The notes under the pieces were generated by a model, which was not told the origin of the DNA, searched no databases, and saw only the letters and a program-made list of their open reading frames with translations. From an uncultured Phycisphaerales bacterium (GTDB lineage: Bacteria; Planctomycetota; Phycisphaerae; Sedimentisphaerales; Anaerobacaceae): a stretch of DNA of 20,921 nucleotides. Of the stretch, positions 1-10,597 are shown piece after piece. A program made the translations under genes and the position numbers. The stretch is taken from positions 1 to 20,921 of the forward strand of contig CALEZT010000078.1 of the NCBI GenBank assembly GCA_937927975.1, in the 5' to 3' direction. Position 1 is the first letter of the stretch. The number at the start of each line of letters is the position of its first letter.

Positions 1-20
1 CGACTGAGTCCTAGAACACC

Positions 21-57
21 AAGGGGAGGGCTGATCTTCAGCTCTCCCCTTCTCTAT
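21..57 (+). terminator. Terminator-like hairpin of the preceding unit
   Basis: A 14-bp stem (21-34 with 38-51, one G-U pair) begins AAGGGGAG and closes with CTCCCCTT, with only about 3 bases in the loop. A pyrimidine-rich TCTCTATTTC follows. No gene lies to its left inside the window, so it probably ends a + strand transcript from outside. The tail is not a pure T run, so efficiency is uncertain, and the symmetric stem could also act on the other strand. Confidence 0.6.
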
Positions 58-248
58 TTCACAACGCAAGGCGGACAGGCGTTCCCTGGGAAGATGCCAC
101 GCCGGAATCTCGCGTGTTCTCAGGCATGTCTGAGGGATATTAGAGGACCCAAGAGGCAGATCACGTGTGCCCTTGACGAGGGATCGTTTCGTCTTGTGCG
201 TACCCCCTAGATATCGAGGGTAAAATAGGTAAGACAGTGAAAATAGGC
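58..248. other. Intergenic stretch, no gene seen
   Basis: Short open frames exist on both strands but none has a convincing ribosome site or recognisable product. I see no repeat, RNA motif or transposon end. The stretch separates the left-edge terminator from the promoter at 249. Confidence 0.5.
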
Positions 249-277
249 TTGACAGAAGGGGTGAATTCTGGTATTGT
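249..277 (+). promoter_or_regulatory. Sigma-70-like promoter for the secretin block
   Basis: A perfect TTGACA at 249-254, a 17-bp spacer and TATTGT at 272-277 (4 of 6 matches to TATAAT). It would start transcription near 284, giving a leader of about 210 nt before the first gene at 494. It is the best promoter match by eye between the left edge and that gene. Confidence 0.5.
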
Positions 278-283
278 TGGGGA

Positions 284-493
284 ATCGGATTTGGGGCTCC
301 TGCCAGGACACCATGACGGTCCTGGGGGAGGCAGCACCATGGGTTGGGGGTGTTTCACGGAAATCGCCAGAAAGAGGGCAAGTGCCTGCTCTGGAATGCC
401 GAAGACAACCGGCAGAATCGGCGTAGGACTGACCGCACGTATTCTACGCCCAGAGGCACAGATCAAGTGAAATTTGAGAGTGCTGGAGTAATC
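284..493 (+). promoter_or_regulatory. Long structured 5' leader, class unknown
   Basis: The predicted leader holds at least two hairpins. CCAGGAC (303-309) pairs with GTCCTGG (319-325), and this can be enlarged by an outer TGCC/GGCA pair across a GGGA bulge. Further down, GCCGA pairs with TCGGC around 399-423. The stretch carries an open frame continuous with the gene at 494, but it has no Shine-Dalgarno at its ATG (344) and no protein-like composition. I do not recognise a known riboswitch class. There is no T run, so any control would be translational or by stability. Confidence 0.3.
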
Positions 494-2293
494 ATGGTGT
501 ACGGAAAGCAATCAACGCAGGTGGAAGCGAATCTCTCGAAACGCCGAGCGAACGCCGCGGTTCGCAGCAGCGGCGGCCCTCTGGCAAGAGTTATCGGAAT
601 CGCGGCCTTCGTGCTGCTGGCGACGAGCTCTGCATTCGGCGAGTTCATCGTTCAGCCCATTATCCTCAGACAGCAGGTCACCCCGGGCAGGCCGAACGTT
701 CGGCTGAATTTCACCCTGGAGAACATCAGTCGGGATGCGACCGAGACCGTATCGCTGCGGATCGCCGACCTTAGCCAGGACTCCGACGGCGTGTGGACGG
801 AGGTTCGGCCCGACGAACCCTCCAGCACGATGGACATGTCCGCTCTCAGAAGCTGCAAGGATTGGCTCAGGTGCAACGTGGAGAGCGCGGTCGTCGACCC
901 GTTCCAGCGCGTCCCGGCCACGGTCTTCGCCAATATTCCCGCGGGCACGCGAGGCTTCTACTTCGCGGCGCTGATCGCCGAGACGGAGCCTCGCGAGACG
1001 GACATCGACGGTCCGTACGGCGGGGCGCTGCTGGGCATGCAATACCTCGTGCCGATCATCCTGGAGGCGCAGAACATCCCGATTCAGCACCGGGTGGAAC
1101 TGCAGGACGTGGGCCTGATTTACGAAGAACCGACGGTCGAGAACCCTCTGCCCTCGGTAAAGGGGACCGTGACCATCGCCAACAGCGGCGGCACCTATTC
1201 GCGTCTGACCGGACAGATCCGCGTCTGGCAGTCCAGGCAGGGCCACTGGGCCAAGGTGGCGGAGGTGCGGCTCCCGGACAACGGCATCATCCCGGGCGTG
1301 AAGCTGACCCTCAAACAGGATCTCGGCATCCTGCTTCCCAGCGGCAAGTACAAGATCGAAGGCTTTCTCTGGGTGGACGGGCGCCGGGGCAACGGCGTCA
1401 ATAAGGAGATCGATTTCGTCGGCGACCAAGTCGTCGGCAAGGGGATGGGACTGGCGCCGATCGACCTGGACAAGGAAAACGTGTTCATCGACGTGACGCC
1501 GGGCTCGACCCGAACCGGACAGATCACGGTCGGCAACGGGTCTGAGGACCCGGTCACCGTGAACGTGGAGTTCATTCTGCCCGAACATATGCTGCACGTC
1601 ATCAACGGCAGCGGCATCAAGGGCGAGGACCTCGGGTGCGTCGACTGGGTGACGGTGCAGCCCCAGCAGTTCACGATGCAGGGCTACGGCCGACGGACGC
1701 TCAACCTGATCGTCCGCACGCCGGCCACCGCCACGCAGTACTCGAACTACTATGGCACGCTCCGGCTCCACACGACGTATCGGGACGGATCGCCGGCGGG
1801 CATGAAGACGACGCACGTGTGCCTCAAGAACGGCAGGGCCACCGCGACAAACGTGATCAGCCCGATGTCGATTTCCTTCGCCGGGCTGACTCCGGCGCGG
1901 TACATGGTCACGTCCAGCTTCCTCAACAACGGCGTGACTCACGTGACGCCGCGATGCAAGGGGATTCTGACGCCGGTGGGCGAGCCGGACGCCAAGTATC
2001 AGCAGTTCCTCATGAGCAGCGAAGCCAGCCTCCAGAGAGGCATCTTCCTGCCCTTCGAGACGCGGACGTTCTCCGGCGTGCTGGATGTGTCCAATATGCC
2101 GTTGGGTTTCTATCGTCTGACGGCGGTCCTGGAGTACACCGGACGCAACTCCTCGGGCCAGATCAGCCAGGAGAATCAGCAGAACCAGATGCTCATCGAG
2201 ATCTATGAACAGGACGGCCAGAAGGCCGCGAAATTCGCCGAATGGGACAGAGCCCCGGAAGGCGCCAGGACCAAGATCAACATCAAGTTGTAG
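494..2293 (+). CDS. Secreted beta-sandwich-rich protein, chaperone-like modules, unknown function
   Basis: The product has 599 residues. Start ATG 494 was chosen because GGAG (485-488) lies 5 bases upstream and a signal peptide follows: a basic start, hydrophobic residues 33-47 (VIGIAAFVLLATSSA) and a likely cut after AFG at residue 49. An in-frame ATG at 344 would bury that signal. The mature part looks like a series of beta-sandwich modules. Stretches such as VTPGRPNVRLNFTLENIS (about 62-79) and VTPGSTRTGQITVGNGSEDPV (about 383-403), followed by DWVTVQPQQFTMQGYGRRTL, recall extracytoplasmic Ig-like domains of the pilus-chaperone/DUF916/COG1470 type. No catalytic motif is evident. It precedes the secretin gene by 112 bases on the same strand, so a role as a periplasmic partner or chaperone is plausible but inferred. 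I cannot assign a family with certainty. Confidence 0.85.
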   Translation: MVYGKQSTQVEANLSKRRANAAVRSSGGPLARVIGIAAFVLLATSSAFGEFIVQPIILRQQVTPGRPNVRLNFTLENISRDATETVSLRIADLSQDSDGVWTEVRPDEPSSTMDMSALRSCKDWLRCNVESAVVDPFQRVPATVFANIPAGTRGFYFAALIAETEPRETDIDGPYGGALLGMQYLVPIILEAQNIPIQHRVELQDVGLIYEEPTVENPLPSVKGTVTIANSGGTYSRLTGQIRVWQSRQGHWAKVAEVRLPDNGIIPGVKLTLKQDLGILLPSGKYKIEGFLWVDGRRGNGVNKEIDFVGDQVVGKGMGLAPIDLDKENVFIDVTPGSTRTGQITVGNGSEDPVTVNVEFILPEHMLHVINGSGIKGEDLGCVDWVTVQPQQFTMQGYGRRTLNLIVRTPATATQYSNYYGTLRLHTTYRDGSPAGMKTTHVCLKNGRATATNVISPMSISFAGLTPARYMVTSSFLNNGVTHVTPRCKGILTPVGEPDAKYQQFLMSSEASLQRGIFLPFETRTFSGVLDVSNMPLGFYRLTAVLEYTGRNSSGQISQENQQNQMLIEIYEQDGQKAAKFAEWDRAPEGARTKINIKL

Positions 2294-2405
2294 GGCGTAT
2301 AGCAGTACGGCAGAGGAGGTTTCTGCTAAAGCGAGGCACAGGATTGCCGATACAGGTGAAGCCGCAGGGTGGTGAAGTGACGGCTGCAGAAAGGGACCTT
2401 GACCT

Positions 2406-5400
2406 ATGGCCAAGCGATTTGTCGGTACAATGCCTTTGAGCGGGATGATTGCCTTCTGTGCGATCTTGCTGTTCGCGCCGGTGGCCCGCAGCCAGGATCT
2501 CGGTATCGTCATCAAGAAGAAGATGTTTACGATTTCCGGCAACATCGGGCTGGCGGGGGTGTCGCTCCCGGGGTTCCCTGGAGCGCCGACCACCGATGAG
2601 AACGGCGTCTTTTCCGTCACCGTCGAGCACGGCTGGAGCGGAAAGGTCACGCCGGTGAAGCTGGGCTTCACGTTCCAGCCGCCGTCGCGCGAGTACACCC
2701 GGGTCACGGCCAACATGCCCGACCAGGATTTCTTGCCCACCATGCAGACCTACACGATCAGCGGATCGGTGGGCCAGGCGGACGTGAGAATGGGCGGTTT
2801 CCCCACCGATGTTGTCAGCGATGCAAGCGGTCGCTACACGGCCAAGGTGGAATACGGCTGGAGCGGTACCGTTGCGCCCGACAAGACGGGCTTCCGTTTC
2901 GATCCTCCCAGTCGCTCGTACAGCCAGGTCACCAGGAACTTCAGCGACGACAGCTACAAGCCCACGGAAGTCACGTTCACCATCTCCGGTTCGGTCGGCG
3001 CGCCCGACGTCGTGATGCAGGGCCTGCCCGGCAATCCCAAGAGCGACGCGAACGGACGCTACAGCGCCGAAGTCCGGTATGGAACCACGAATCTCAAGGT
3101 CACGCCAATCCGAGAAGGGCACGAGTTCACGCCGGAGTCCTACGACTATCCGATCGTGCTCAGCTCGTTTGAGAACCAGGATTTCAGCGTTCACGTCATC
3201 ACCTACGTTGTCTCCGGCTCCACCGGTCTGCCCGGCGTCATGCTCAAGGGTTTCGGGCCCGATCCGGTCCTGTCCGACGAGAACGGGTTCTACCAGACGA
3301 CAGTCGTCCACGGCTGGAAAGGCACCGTGGTTCCCGAGAAGCCCGGTTACACGTTCGAGCCGGCTTCCCGACCCTACGCCAAGGTGACGGCGGACATCGA
3401 GAACGAGAACTACACAGGGAGCGTCGTTTACCTGAAGATCGAAGGCACGATTCCCGGCCTGGGCGCGGTGGAACTGACGGGATTCCCCGGCGGTACGGTG
3501 ACGACAGACGACAAAGGCGTTTACAGCGTGCGGGTCGAGTACGGTTTCACCAGCACGATTGTGCCGGTCAAGGAGGGGTACAGCTTCACGCCCGCCGAAC
3601 GTCCGTATAACGCCATCGCGACCGATCAGCTCAAGCAGGATTTCAAAGGCGAGAAGATCTTCTACGAGATCTCCGGCATCGTCGGCCAGCCTGGCGTCTT
3701 CCTCAAAGGGTTCCCCACCTCGGTGGTTTCCCGCAGCGACGGTTCCTATTCCGCCAAGGTGCCCTACAATTGGGAAGGGACCGTGACGCCGACGAAGCAG
3801 GGGTTCATGTTCCAACCCGCGGAGCAGCGGTACACGAGCGTGCTGGCCAACGAAACGAACCAGGATTACTCGCCTCGGATCATCCAGTACGCGATCTCGG
3901 GCAAGGTCGTCGACAAGAGCGGCGTGCCGATTCCGGACGTGTCGATCACCGCCGGCGGCCAGGTCCAATCGGCCCTGACGGACGCCGACGGCTTGTTCGA
4001 GCTGATGGTGGACCACGGCTGGAAGGGCAGGATCACGGTGGAAAGGGACGGTTACACGTTCAGCCCGGCCACCAAGGCCTTCGATATCGCGGTGATGGCG
4101 CCGATCGCGAACCAGACGATCACAGGCGAAGTCAAGATGATGACGATCACCAACACGATCAAGGCCGGGACGGAGGCCATTCAAGGCGTAAAGGTGACCG
4201 CGAATCCGGGCGGCTACACCGCCATGACGGACGTCAACGGCAAGTATGCGGTCAAAGTCCCCTATGGCTGGACCGGTTCGCTCGAGTTCTTCAAAGAGGA
4301 TCTGGACATCGAGGGGACGGTCGACTACGTGAACGTCGTCACGGACATGGAAGGGCTTACGCCCAAGGGCGGCGCGACGACGACCCCACCGGCTGGCGGC
4401 ACCGCGACGACTCCACCGACCGGCAGGACTCAGACAACTCCGCCGACTGGCAGCACGGCGACGACTCCGCCGGCTGGCGGCACTGCGACGACTCCACCGA
4501 CCGGCAGGATTACGACGACTCCGCCGACCGGTGGCGCTACGACGACTCCGCCGACGGGCGGCACTGCGACGGCTCCACCGACTGGCGTTACTCCGACGAT
4601 TCCGGATATAATTGAGACGCCTCGCACGGCCTTGCTCCAGAAGGCGGCGCAACTGAAGCAGGAACTCGACACCCTGTTGGATCAGGAAATGACCGCGGCC
4701 ACCCAGGCCAGGATTCGCGATGTGCTCAGTCGGTACAACAGCCTCAGGGCGATGGCCGAAGGCAGAATGCCGATCGACGCCCCCGGGATCGATTCGCTCG
4801 GAGGCGGCGATGACCCGCTCATCGACGGCCCCGGCCGGCCCAGGTTGCTCAGCACGCTCGTGGAGATCTCGCGGCAGTCGGGCACCAAGATCGCGGTGGA
4901 TCTGACGGTCAAGGATGAAGATATCGCCAAGGGCATCGGGACCCTCCAGGGCATGCCCGTCAACCTGGCGTTGGCGGAGATCCTTAAGGGGACGAAGAAG
5001 GAATACACGTTCAAGGTCCAGCCCGACGGCACGTACCTGGTCTATCATCCGATCTCGAACACGTTCGCCGGCAGCGACATTCTGATGGCCTTGGACGCCA
5101 TGTCGAGCGAAGCGGAAGTGCCGATCATCCCGGACCCGAACGTCAGCGGCAGGGCCAACGCCAACTTCGAGAATCTATCGCTGGAAGAAGCCCTGACCAT
5201 GGTCCTGGCGGCGACCCCCTACGTGTACAAGAACATGGGCACGTTCTACATCGTCGGCGACCGCAGCCCCACCGGTCCTGCGTTCTTCGAGCTCAGCGAG
5301 ACGCGACAGCTGCGCCTCAACCACCAGGTGCCTGTGAAGGTCAAGGAGATGCTGGCTCTGCAGTATCAGCAGTACGTCCAGGCGGAGACCCCCAGCACCA

Positions 5401-6314
5401 ACGACCCCAACGACCAGGGGCACATCCTCGTGGTCACCGCGCCCAAGGCGATCGCCGGCACGATCATCGATACGGTCCGCAGGCTGGACATGCCTCGCCG
5501 GCAGGTCCTGCTGGACGCCCGCGTGGTGGCGATGGAGCGCGGCAACCTGCTGAATCTGGGCGTTCAGTGGCAGTTCCCGACCATGTCGGCCGGAGCGTTC
5601 TACGACGGAGACGTCTGGACCAAGGGGCTCCAGCTCGGCTACTCGGCCGACTCGACGTTCACGAACTCCTTGATGGCGACGTTGAATCTGCTGCAGTCGA
5701 TGAGCCAGGCGGACATCGTGACCAACCCGCAGTTGATCGCGCAGGACGGCAAGCAAGCCCAACTGAGATCCATCCGCGAAGAATGGTTCATGATGAGCGA
5801 TACCCAGAACTCGAATCAGTTCTACTCGCGAGCCGAGTTGGAGAAGATCGAGTCCGGCACGATCCTGACCATCACGCCGAAGATCGGCGACAGCAACGAA
5901 ATCACACTCGAGATGGCTGTCGAGGTCAGCACGAGCGTTGCCAAGGGTCGGGACAGCGATCTGCCGATCGTGACGCGCCGCCAGGCGAGGAACTCGGTCA
6001 CCGTCCAGAACGGCGGTACCGTCGCGGTGGCCGGTTTGACGGAGACCCGCACGGCGCAGGTCGAGCAAAAAGTGCCTGTGCTGGGCAGTCTGCCGATCAT
6101 CGGGCGGGCCTTCCGCAACAACAGCAACGACAAGGAGACTCGCGAGATCGCGGTGTTCGTGACGGCCACCCTGATTCCGGACATCGGCAGCGTGACGACC
6201 AGTCGGCCGCCGGCCGGGATCGCCGCCGGTCCGGGAAGCCCCGGTGCGCAGCCCCAGCCGGCCGGGGAGGAATTCACCTCCGGCCTTCGCGACGCCTTGA
6301 ATCGTCAGCCGTAG
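2406..6314 (+). CDS. Secretin with eight N-terminal Ig-like (carboxypeptidase-regulatory-like) repeats
   Basis: The product has 1302 residues; GspD/PilQ-type secretins are usually 400-800. ATG 2406 follows AAGGGA (2391-2396) and opens a signal peptide cut near ARS/Q (29/30). Eight repeats of about 75-83 residues start near 40, 116, 191, 267, 343, 420, 495 and 578. Each runs ISGxVGxPGV, then DxxGxYxxxVxYGWxGTVxPxKxGYxFxPxxRxY, then NQDY. A Thr/Pro/Gly spacer (652-733) and a helical, probably coiled-coil stretch (740-790) follow. Next come STN/N0-like segments (811-880, 890-950), an N1-like domain (955-1030) and the secretin core (1034-1259), ending in the hallmark VPVLGSLPIIGRAF then ETREIAVFVTATLIP. 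The tail is proline-rich with a short final helix. Known secretins form outer-membrane rings for export; the long repeat arm would sit in the periplasm or reach outward. No ATPase or inner-membrane platform gene is in the window, so the system type is open. Confidence 0.93.
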   Translation: MAKRFVGTMPLSGMIAFCAILLFAPVARSQDLGIVIKKKMFTISGNIGLAGVSLPGFPGAPTTDENGVFSVTVEHGWSGKVTPVKLGFTFQPPSREYTRVTANMPDQDFLPTMQTYTISGSVGQADVRMGGFPTDVVSDASGRYTAKVEYGWSGTVAPDKTGFRFDPPSRSYSQVTRNFSDDSYKPTEVTFTISGSVGAPDVVMQGLPGNPKSDANGRYSAEVRYGTTNLKVTPIREGHEFTPESYDYPIVLSSFENQDFSVHVITYVVSGSTGLPGVMLKGFGPDPVLSDENGFYQTTVVHGWKGTVVPEKPGYTFEPASRPYAKVTADIENENYTGSVVYLKIEGTIPGLGAVELTGFPGGTVTTDDKGVYSVRVEYGFTSTIVPVKEGYSFTPAERPYNAIATDQLKQDFKGEKIFYEISGIVGQPGVFLKGFPTSVVSRSDGSYSAKVPYNWEGTVTPTKQGFMFQPAEQRYTSVLANETNQDYSPRIIQYAISGKVVDKSGVPIPDVSITAGGQVQSALTDADGLFELMVDHGWKGRITVERDGYTFSPATKAFDIAVMAPIANQTITGEVKMMTITNTIKAGTEAIQGVKVTANPGGYTAMTDVNGKYAVKVPYGWTGSLEFFKEDLDIEGTVDYVNVVTDMEGLTPKGGATTTPPAGGTATTPPTGRTQTTPPTGSTATTPPAGGTATTPPTGRITTTPPTGGATTTPPTGGTATAPPTGVTPTIPDIIETPRTALLQKAAQLKQELDTLLDQEMTAATQARIRDVLSRYNSLRAMAEGRMPIDAPGIDSLGGGDDPLIDGPGRPRLLSTLVEISRQSGTKIAVDLTVKDEDIAKGIGTLQGMPVNLALAEILKGTKKEYTFKVQPDGTYLVYHPISNTFAGSDILMALDAMSSEAEVPIIPDPNVSGRANANFENLSLEEALTMVLAATPYVYKNMGTFYIVGDRSPTGPAFFELSETRQLRLNHQVPVKVKEMLALQYQQYVQAETPSTNDPNDQGHILVVTAPKAIAGTIIDTVRRLDMPRRQVLLDARVVAMERGNLLNLGVQWQFPTMSAGAFYDGDVWTKGLQLGYSADSTFTNSLMATLNLLQSMSQADIVTNPQLIAQDGKQAQLRSIREEWFMMSDTQNSNQFYSRAELEKIESGTILTITPKIGDSNEITLEMAVEVSTSVAKGRDSDLPIVTRRQARNSVTVQNGGTVAVAGLTETRTAQVEQKVPVLGSLPIIGRAFRNNSNDKETREIAVFVTATLIPDIGSVTTSRPPAGIAAGPGSPGAQPQPAGEEFTSGLRDALNRQP
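2523..4358 (+). repeat. Eight diverged coding repeats of the secretin arm
   Basis: These are tandem coding repeats of about 225-250 bp within the secretin gene, starting near 2523, 2751, 2976, 3204, 3432, 3663, 3888 and 4137. Spacing is regular (75-77 codons) for the first six. The seventh is longer because of an inserted VDKSGVPIPD segment, and the eighth is the most diverged. Similarity shows in protein rather than exact DNA, so the repeats are old duplications kept under selection and not a recent expansion. Confidence 0.85.
4386..4601 (+). repeat. 27-bp tandem repeat coding a 9-residue TPPTGGTAT spacer
   Basis: There are eight in-frame copies of 27 bp, each coding PP plus seven residues drawn from T, G, A, R, S, I, Q, V and P. 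Copies differ by a few bases and two use PPAG instead of PPTG. The unit length is a multiple of three, so slippage would lengthen or shorten the spacer without a frameshift. It lies exactly between the Ig-like arm and the secretin half. A flexible, possibly glycosylated stalk is inferred. Confidence 0.9.
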
Positions 6315-6346
6315 CAAGAACCCTGAAATGAGGAGCGCGGAAACCC

Positions 6347-6850
6347 GTGATCGGCAATCGTGGATCCAGATTGGGAACAGGTACTGACGTGCAGCGGTCC
6401 CCCAACGCTCTGTCGGAGCGGCCGTGGGCCGAGAGCTTGCGAAGGTTCGCCGCCCGGGGTCTTCCGCTGGCGCTGGTTCTGCTGGCTTTGGGCGTCGCAG
6501 GCTGCAACGGGTGGTTCAGGCCGGTGGACTGGTCCGACAAGAGGCCCGAACCGCAGTCGCCGTTCCGGGTGATTCCCAGGCACAACACGCAGGTCGCAAC
6601 GCTCAGTCCCGACGACATCGTTCGAATCATGCAGCGAGTCGGGTTCCGGGATGAGCAGATCATGGAATTGGGAACGAGTTTGCACAACGCGATTCGGTTT
6701 CAGGGATCGGCCGTGATCGTCTACAAGAAAGAGACGCTGGCGATCTTCGCCGCCGACGGCGATTTCGTGCGGGTTCGCACCCGCACGGGAGACCTGGACT
6801 ACCAGATCTCGAAGGGGCAGTTCGTCTCGGCGCCGCCGAGGGGCCGGTAG
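6347..6850 (+). CDS. Small lipoprotein next to the secretin, pilotin candidate
   Basis: The product has 167 residues. Start GTG 6347 has AGGAG (6331-6335) 11 bases upstream; GTG 6389 is a possible later start. A basic segment (RPWAESLRRFAARG) leads into hydrophobic residues 39-51 and the lipobox VAGC, with the acylated cysteine at residue 53 from GTG 6347. The mature part is about 115 residues with no cysteine pair or catalytic motif. It includes LSPDDIVRIMQRVGFRDEQIMELGTSLHNAIRF, predicted helical, and a beta-rich end (AVIVYKKETLAIFAADGDFVRVRTRTG). It begins 32 bases after the secretin stop, so the two are probably co-transcribed. Small lipoproteins beside secretins often pilot the ring to the outer membrane. 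I infer that role from position; the sequence does not match a pilotin family I know. Confidence 0.8.
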   Translation: MIGNRGSRLGTGTDVQRSPNALSERPWAESLRRFAARGLPLALVLLALGVAGCNGWFRPVDWSDKRPEPQSPFRVIPRHNTQVATLSPDDIVRIMQRVGFRDEQIMELGTSLHNAIRFQGSAVIVYKKETLAIFAADGDFVRVRTRTGDLDYQISKGQFVSAPPRGR

Positions 6851-9306
<2,456 letters not shown>

Positions 9307-9307
9307 C

Positions 9308-10474
9308 GTGAACGCACAGGACGAGAAATTCATGCGGTCGGCCCTGAAGCTGGCGGAGAAGGGCCTGGGGTCCGTGGAGCCGAACCCGGCGGTGGGCTGC
9401 GTGATCGTCAAGGCCGGACAGGTGATCGGCAAGGGCTACCACAAGAAGTTCGGCGGGCCGCATGCGGAGGTCAATGCGATCGCGGACTGCGCGACGCTGG
9501 GCGTTCGCCCGGACGGCGCCACGATGTACGTCACGCTCGAACCCTGCTGCCACGTGGGCAAGACCGGGCCCTGCACGCAGGCGATCTTCGACGCGAGGAT
9601 CGCGCGGGTCGTGGTCGCGGTGGGGGACCCATCGGCGCATGCATCCGGCAAGGGACTGGACCAACTGCGCCAGGCGGGGATCGAGGTCGAAGTCGGTCTG
9701 TGCGAGCAAGAGGCTCGGCTGCTCAATGCCCCTTTCTTCAAGTACGCCTCGACCGGCAAGTGCTGGGTCGTGCTCAAATGGGCCCAGAGCATCGACGGCA
9801 AGCTGGCCTATGCGGATCAGTCGGCCGAGCGGCGATGGATCACGAACGAGCTGAGTCGGGCCGACGCCCACCGGCTGCGTCGCCGGTCGGGGGCGGTGCT
9901 CGTGGGGATCAACACGGTGCTCGCGGACGATCCCATGCTGACGCCCCGTCCGAGCAAGGGCAAGAAGCCGACTCGCATTGTCCTGGATGATTCGCTGCGC
10001 ATTCCGCTGAAGTCCCGGCTCCTGCGGACGACCAGGACCAGTCCCGTCCTGATCGTCACGCGAAAAGCGGCCGCCGACGGCAACGCCAAACACGTCGAGC
10101 GGATTCGCAAGAGAGGGGCGGAGGTCCTCGTCTGCGAGAACTCCGGCGAGACCACGGACCTCCACGGTCTGCTCGATCAACTGAGTTCTCGCGGCGTTCA
10201 GCAGGTGCTCGTCGAGGGGGGGCCGCGCGTCCTGGCGTCGTTCCTCCGCGAGGGCCTGGCCGACGAAATCTGCGTCTACATCGCGCCGAAGATCCTCGGC
10301 GCCGACGGGACCGCGTTCATCGGCGAGCCGATGGCGGACCTGATGCAGGGCATCGGGCTGGACCACGTCCAGATCAGGACCTTCGGCGACGACATGTGCA
10401 TGAGGGGCGTGCTGGCCGATCCGAGCATTCAGCAATCGCCCACGCCGGAGTGCGCGGCGGGCGTCGGGTCCTGA
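9308..10474 (+). CDS. ribD: Bifunctional riboflavin biosynthesis deaminase/reductase
   Basis: The product has 388 residues, normal for the family. Start GTG 9308 follows AGGAAAGGA (9291-9299) and lies one base after the ligA stop. RibD deaminates the pyrimidinone from GTP ring opening and then reduces its ribosyl side chain, early in riboflavin synthesis in the cytoplasm. The N-terminal deaminase holds zinc with H52 (GPHAEVNA, catalytic E54), C80 and C89 (PCCHVGKTGPC). The C-terminal reductase starts near residue 155 with VVLKWAQSIDGKLA and contains VLVGINTVLADDPMLTPR and VLVEGGPRVLASFL. No other rib gene or FMN riboswitch is visible nearby, so ribD is detached from its pathway and appears to be read with ligA. 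A hairpin overlapping the stop (10474-10479 with 10490-10495) lacks a T run. Confidence 0.97.
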   Translation: MNAQDEKFMRSALKLAEKGLGSVEPNPAVGCVIVKAGQVIGKGYHKKFGGPHAEVNAIADCATLGVRPDGATMYVTLEPCCHVGKTGPCTQAIFDARIARVVVAVGDPSAHASGKGLDQLRQAGIEVEVGLCEQEARLLNAPFFKYASTGKCWVVLKWAQSIDGKLAYADQSAERRWITNELSRADAHRLRRRSGAVLVGINTVLADDPMLTPRPSKGKKPTRIVLDDSLRIPLKSRLLRTTRTSPVLIVTRKAAADGNAKHVERIRKRGAEVLVCENSGETTDLHGLLDQLSSRGVQQVLVEGGPRVLASFLREGLADEICVYIAPKILGADGTAFIGEPMADLMQGIGLDHVQIRTFGDDMCMRGVLADPSIQQSPTPECAAGVGS

Positions 10475-10562
10475 GCCCGCGGTCGTTATCGGGCTGGCAT
10501 GCGCCGATTGAGAAAGCCGATGAGAATCTGAACGATTTCGGCCCGATCCTGCGCAAATCCAT

Positions 10563-10591
10563 TTGACCGGGGGCCCGTCGTGTCGTATGAT
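10563..10591 (+). promoter_or_regulatory. Promoter of candidate small RNA 1
   Basis: TTGACC (10563-10568), an exact 17-bp spacer and TATGAT (10586-10591). The expected start, about 7 bases on at 10598, is exactly where the outer RNA stem begins. That agreement is the main support for calling an independent RNA gene. Confidence 0.75.
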
Positions 10592-10597
10592 ATAAGT

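Noticed and set aside
237..470. 77-codon frame in the leader (GTG 237)
   Set aside because: No ribosome site, it would begin before the predicted transcription start, and its Gly-rich content is not protein-like.
344..493. N-terminal extension of the first gene
   Set aside because: There is no Shine-Dalgarno at 344, and using it would bury the signal peptide; ATG 494 has GGAG at the right distance.
512..2743. Long open frame on the - strand
   Set aside because: It is antisense to the secreted protein gene, Arg/His/Asp-rich, without a start signal or domains, and explained by high third-position GC in the real gene.
2283..5048. Very long open frame on the - strand (921 codons)
   Set aside because: It is a mirror of the secretin repeats; the low-complexity Arg/Ser part is the complement of the 27-bp repeat.
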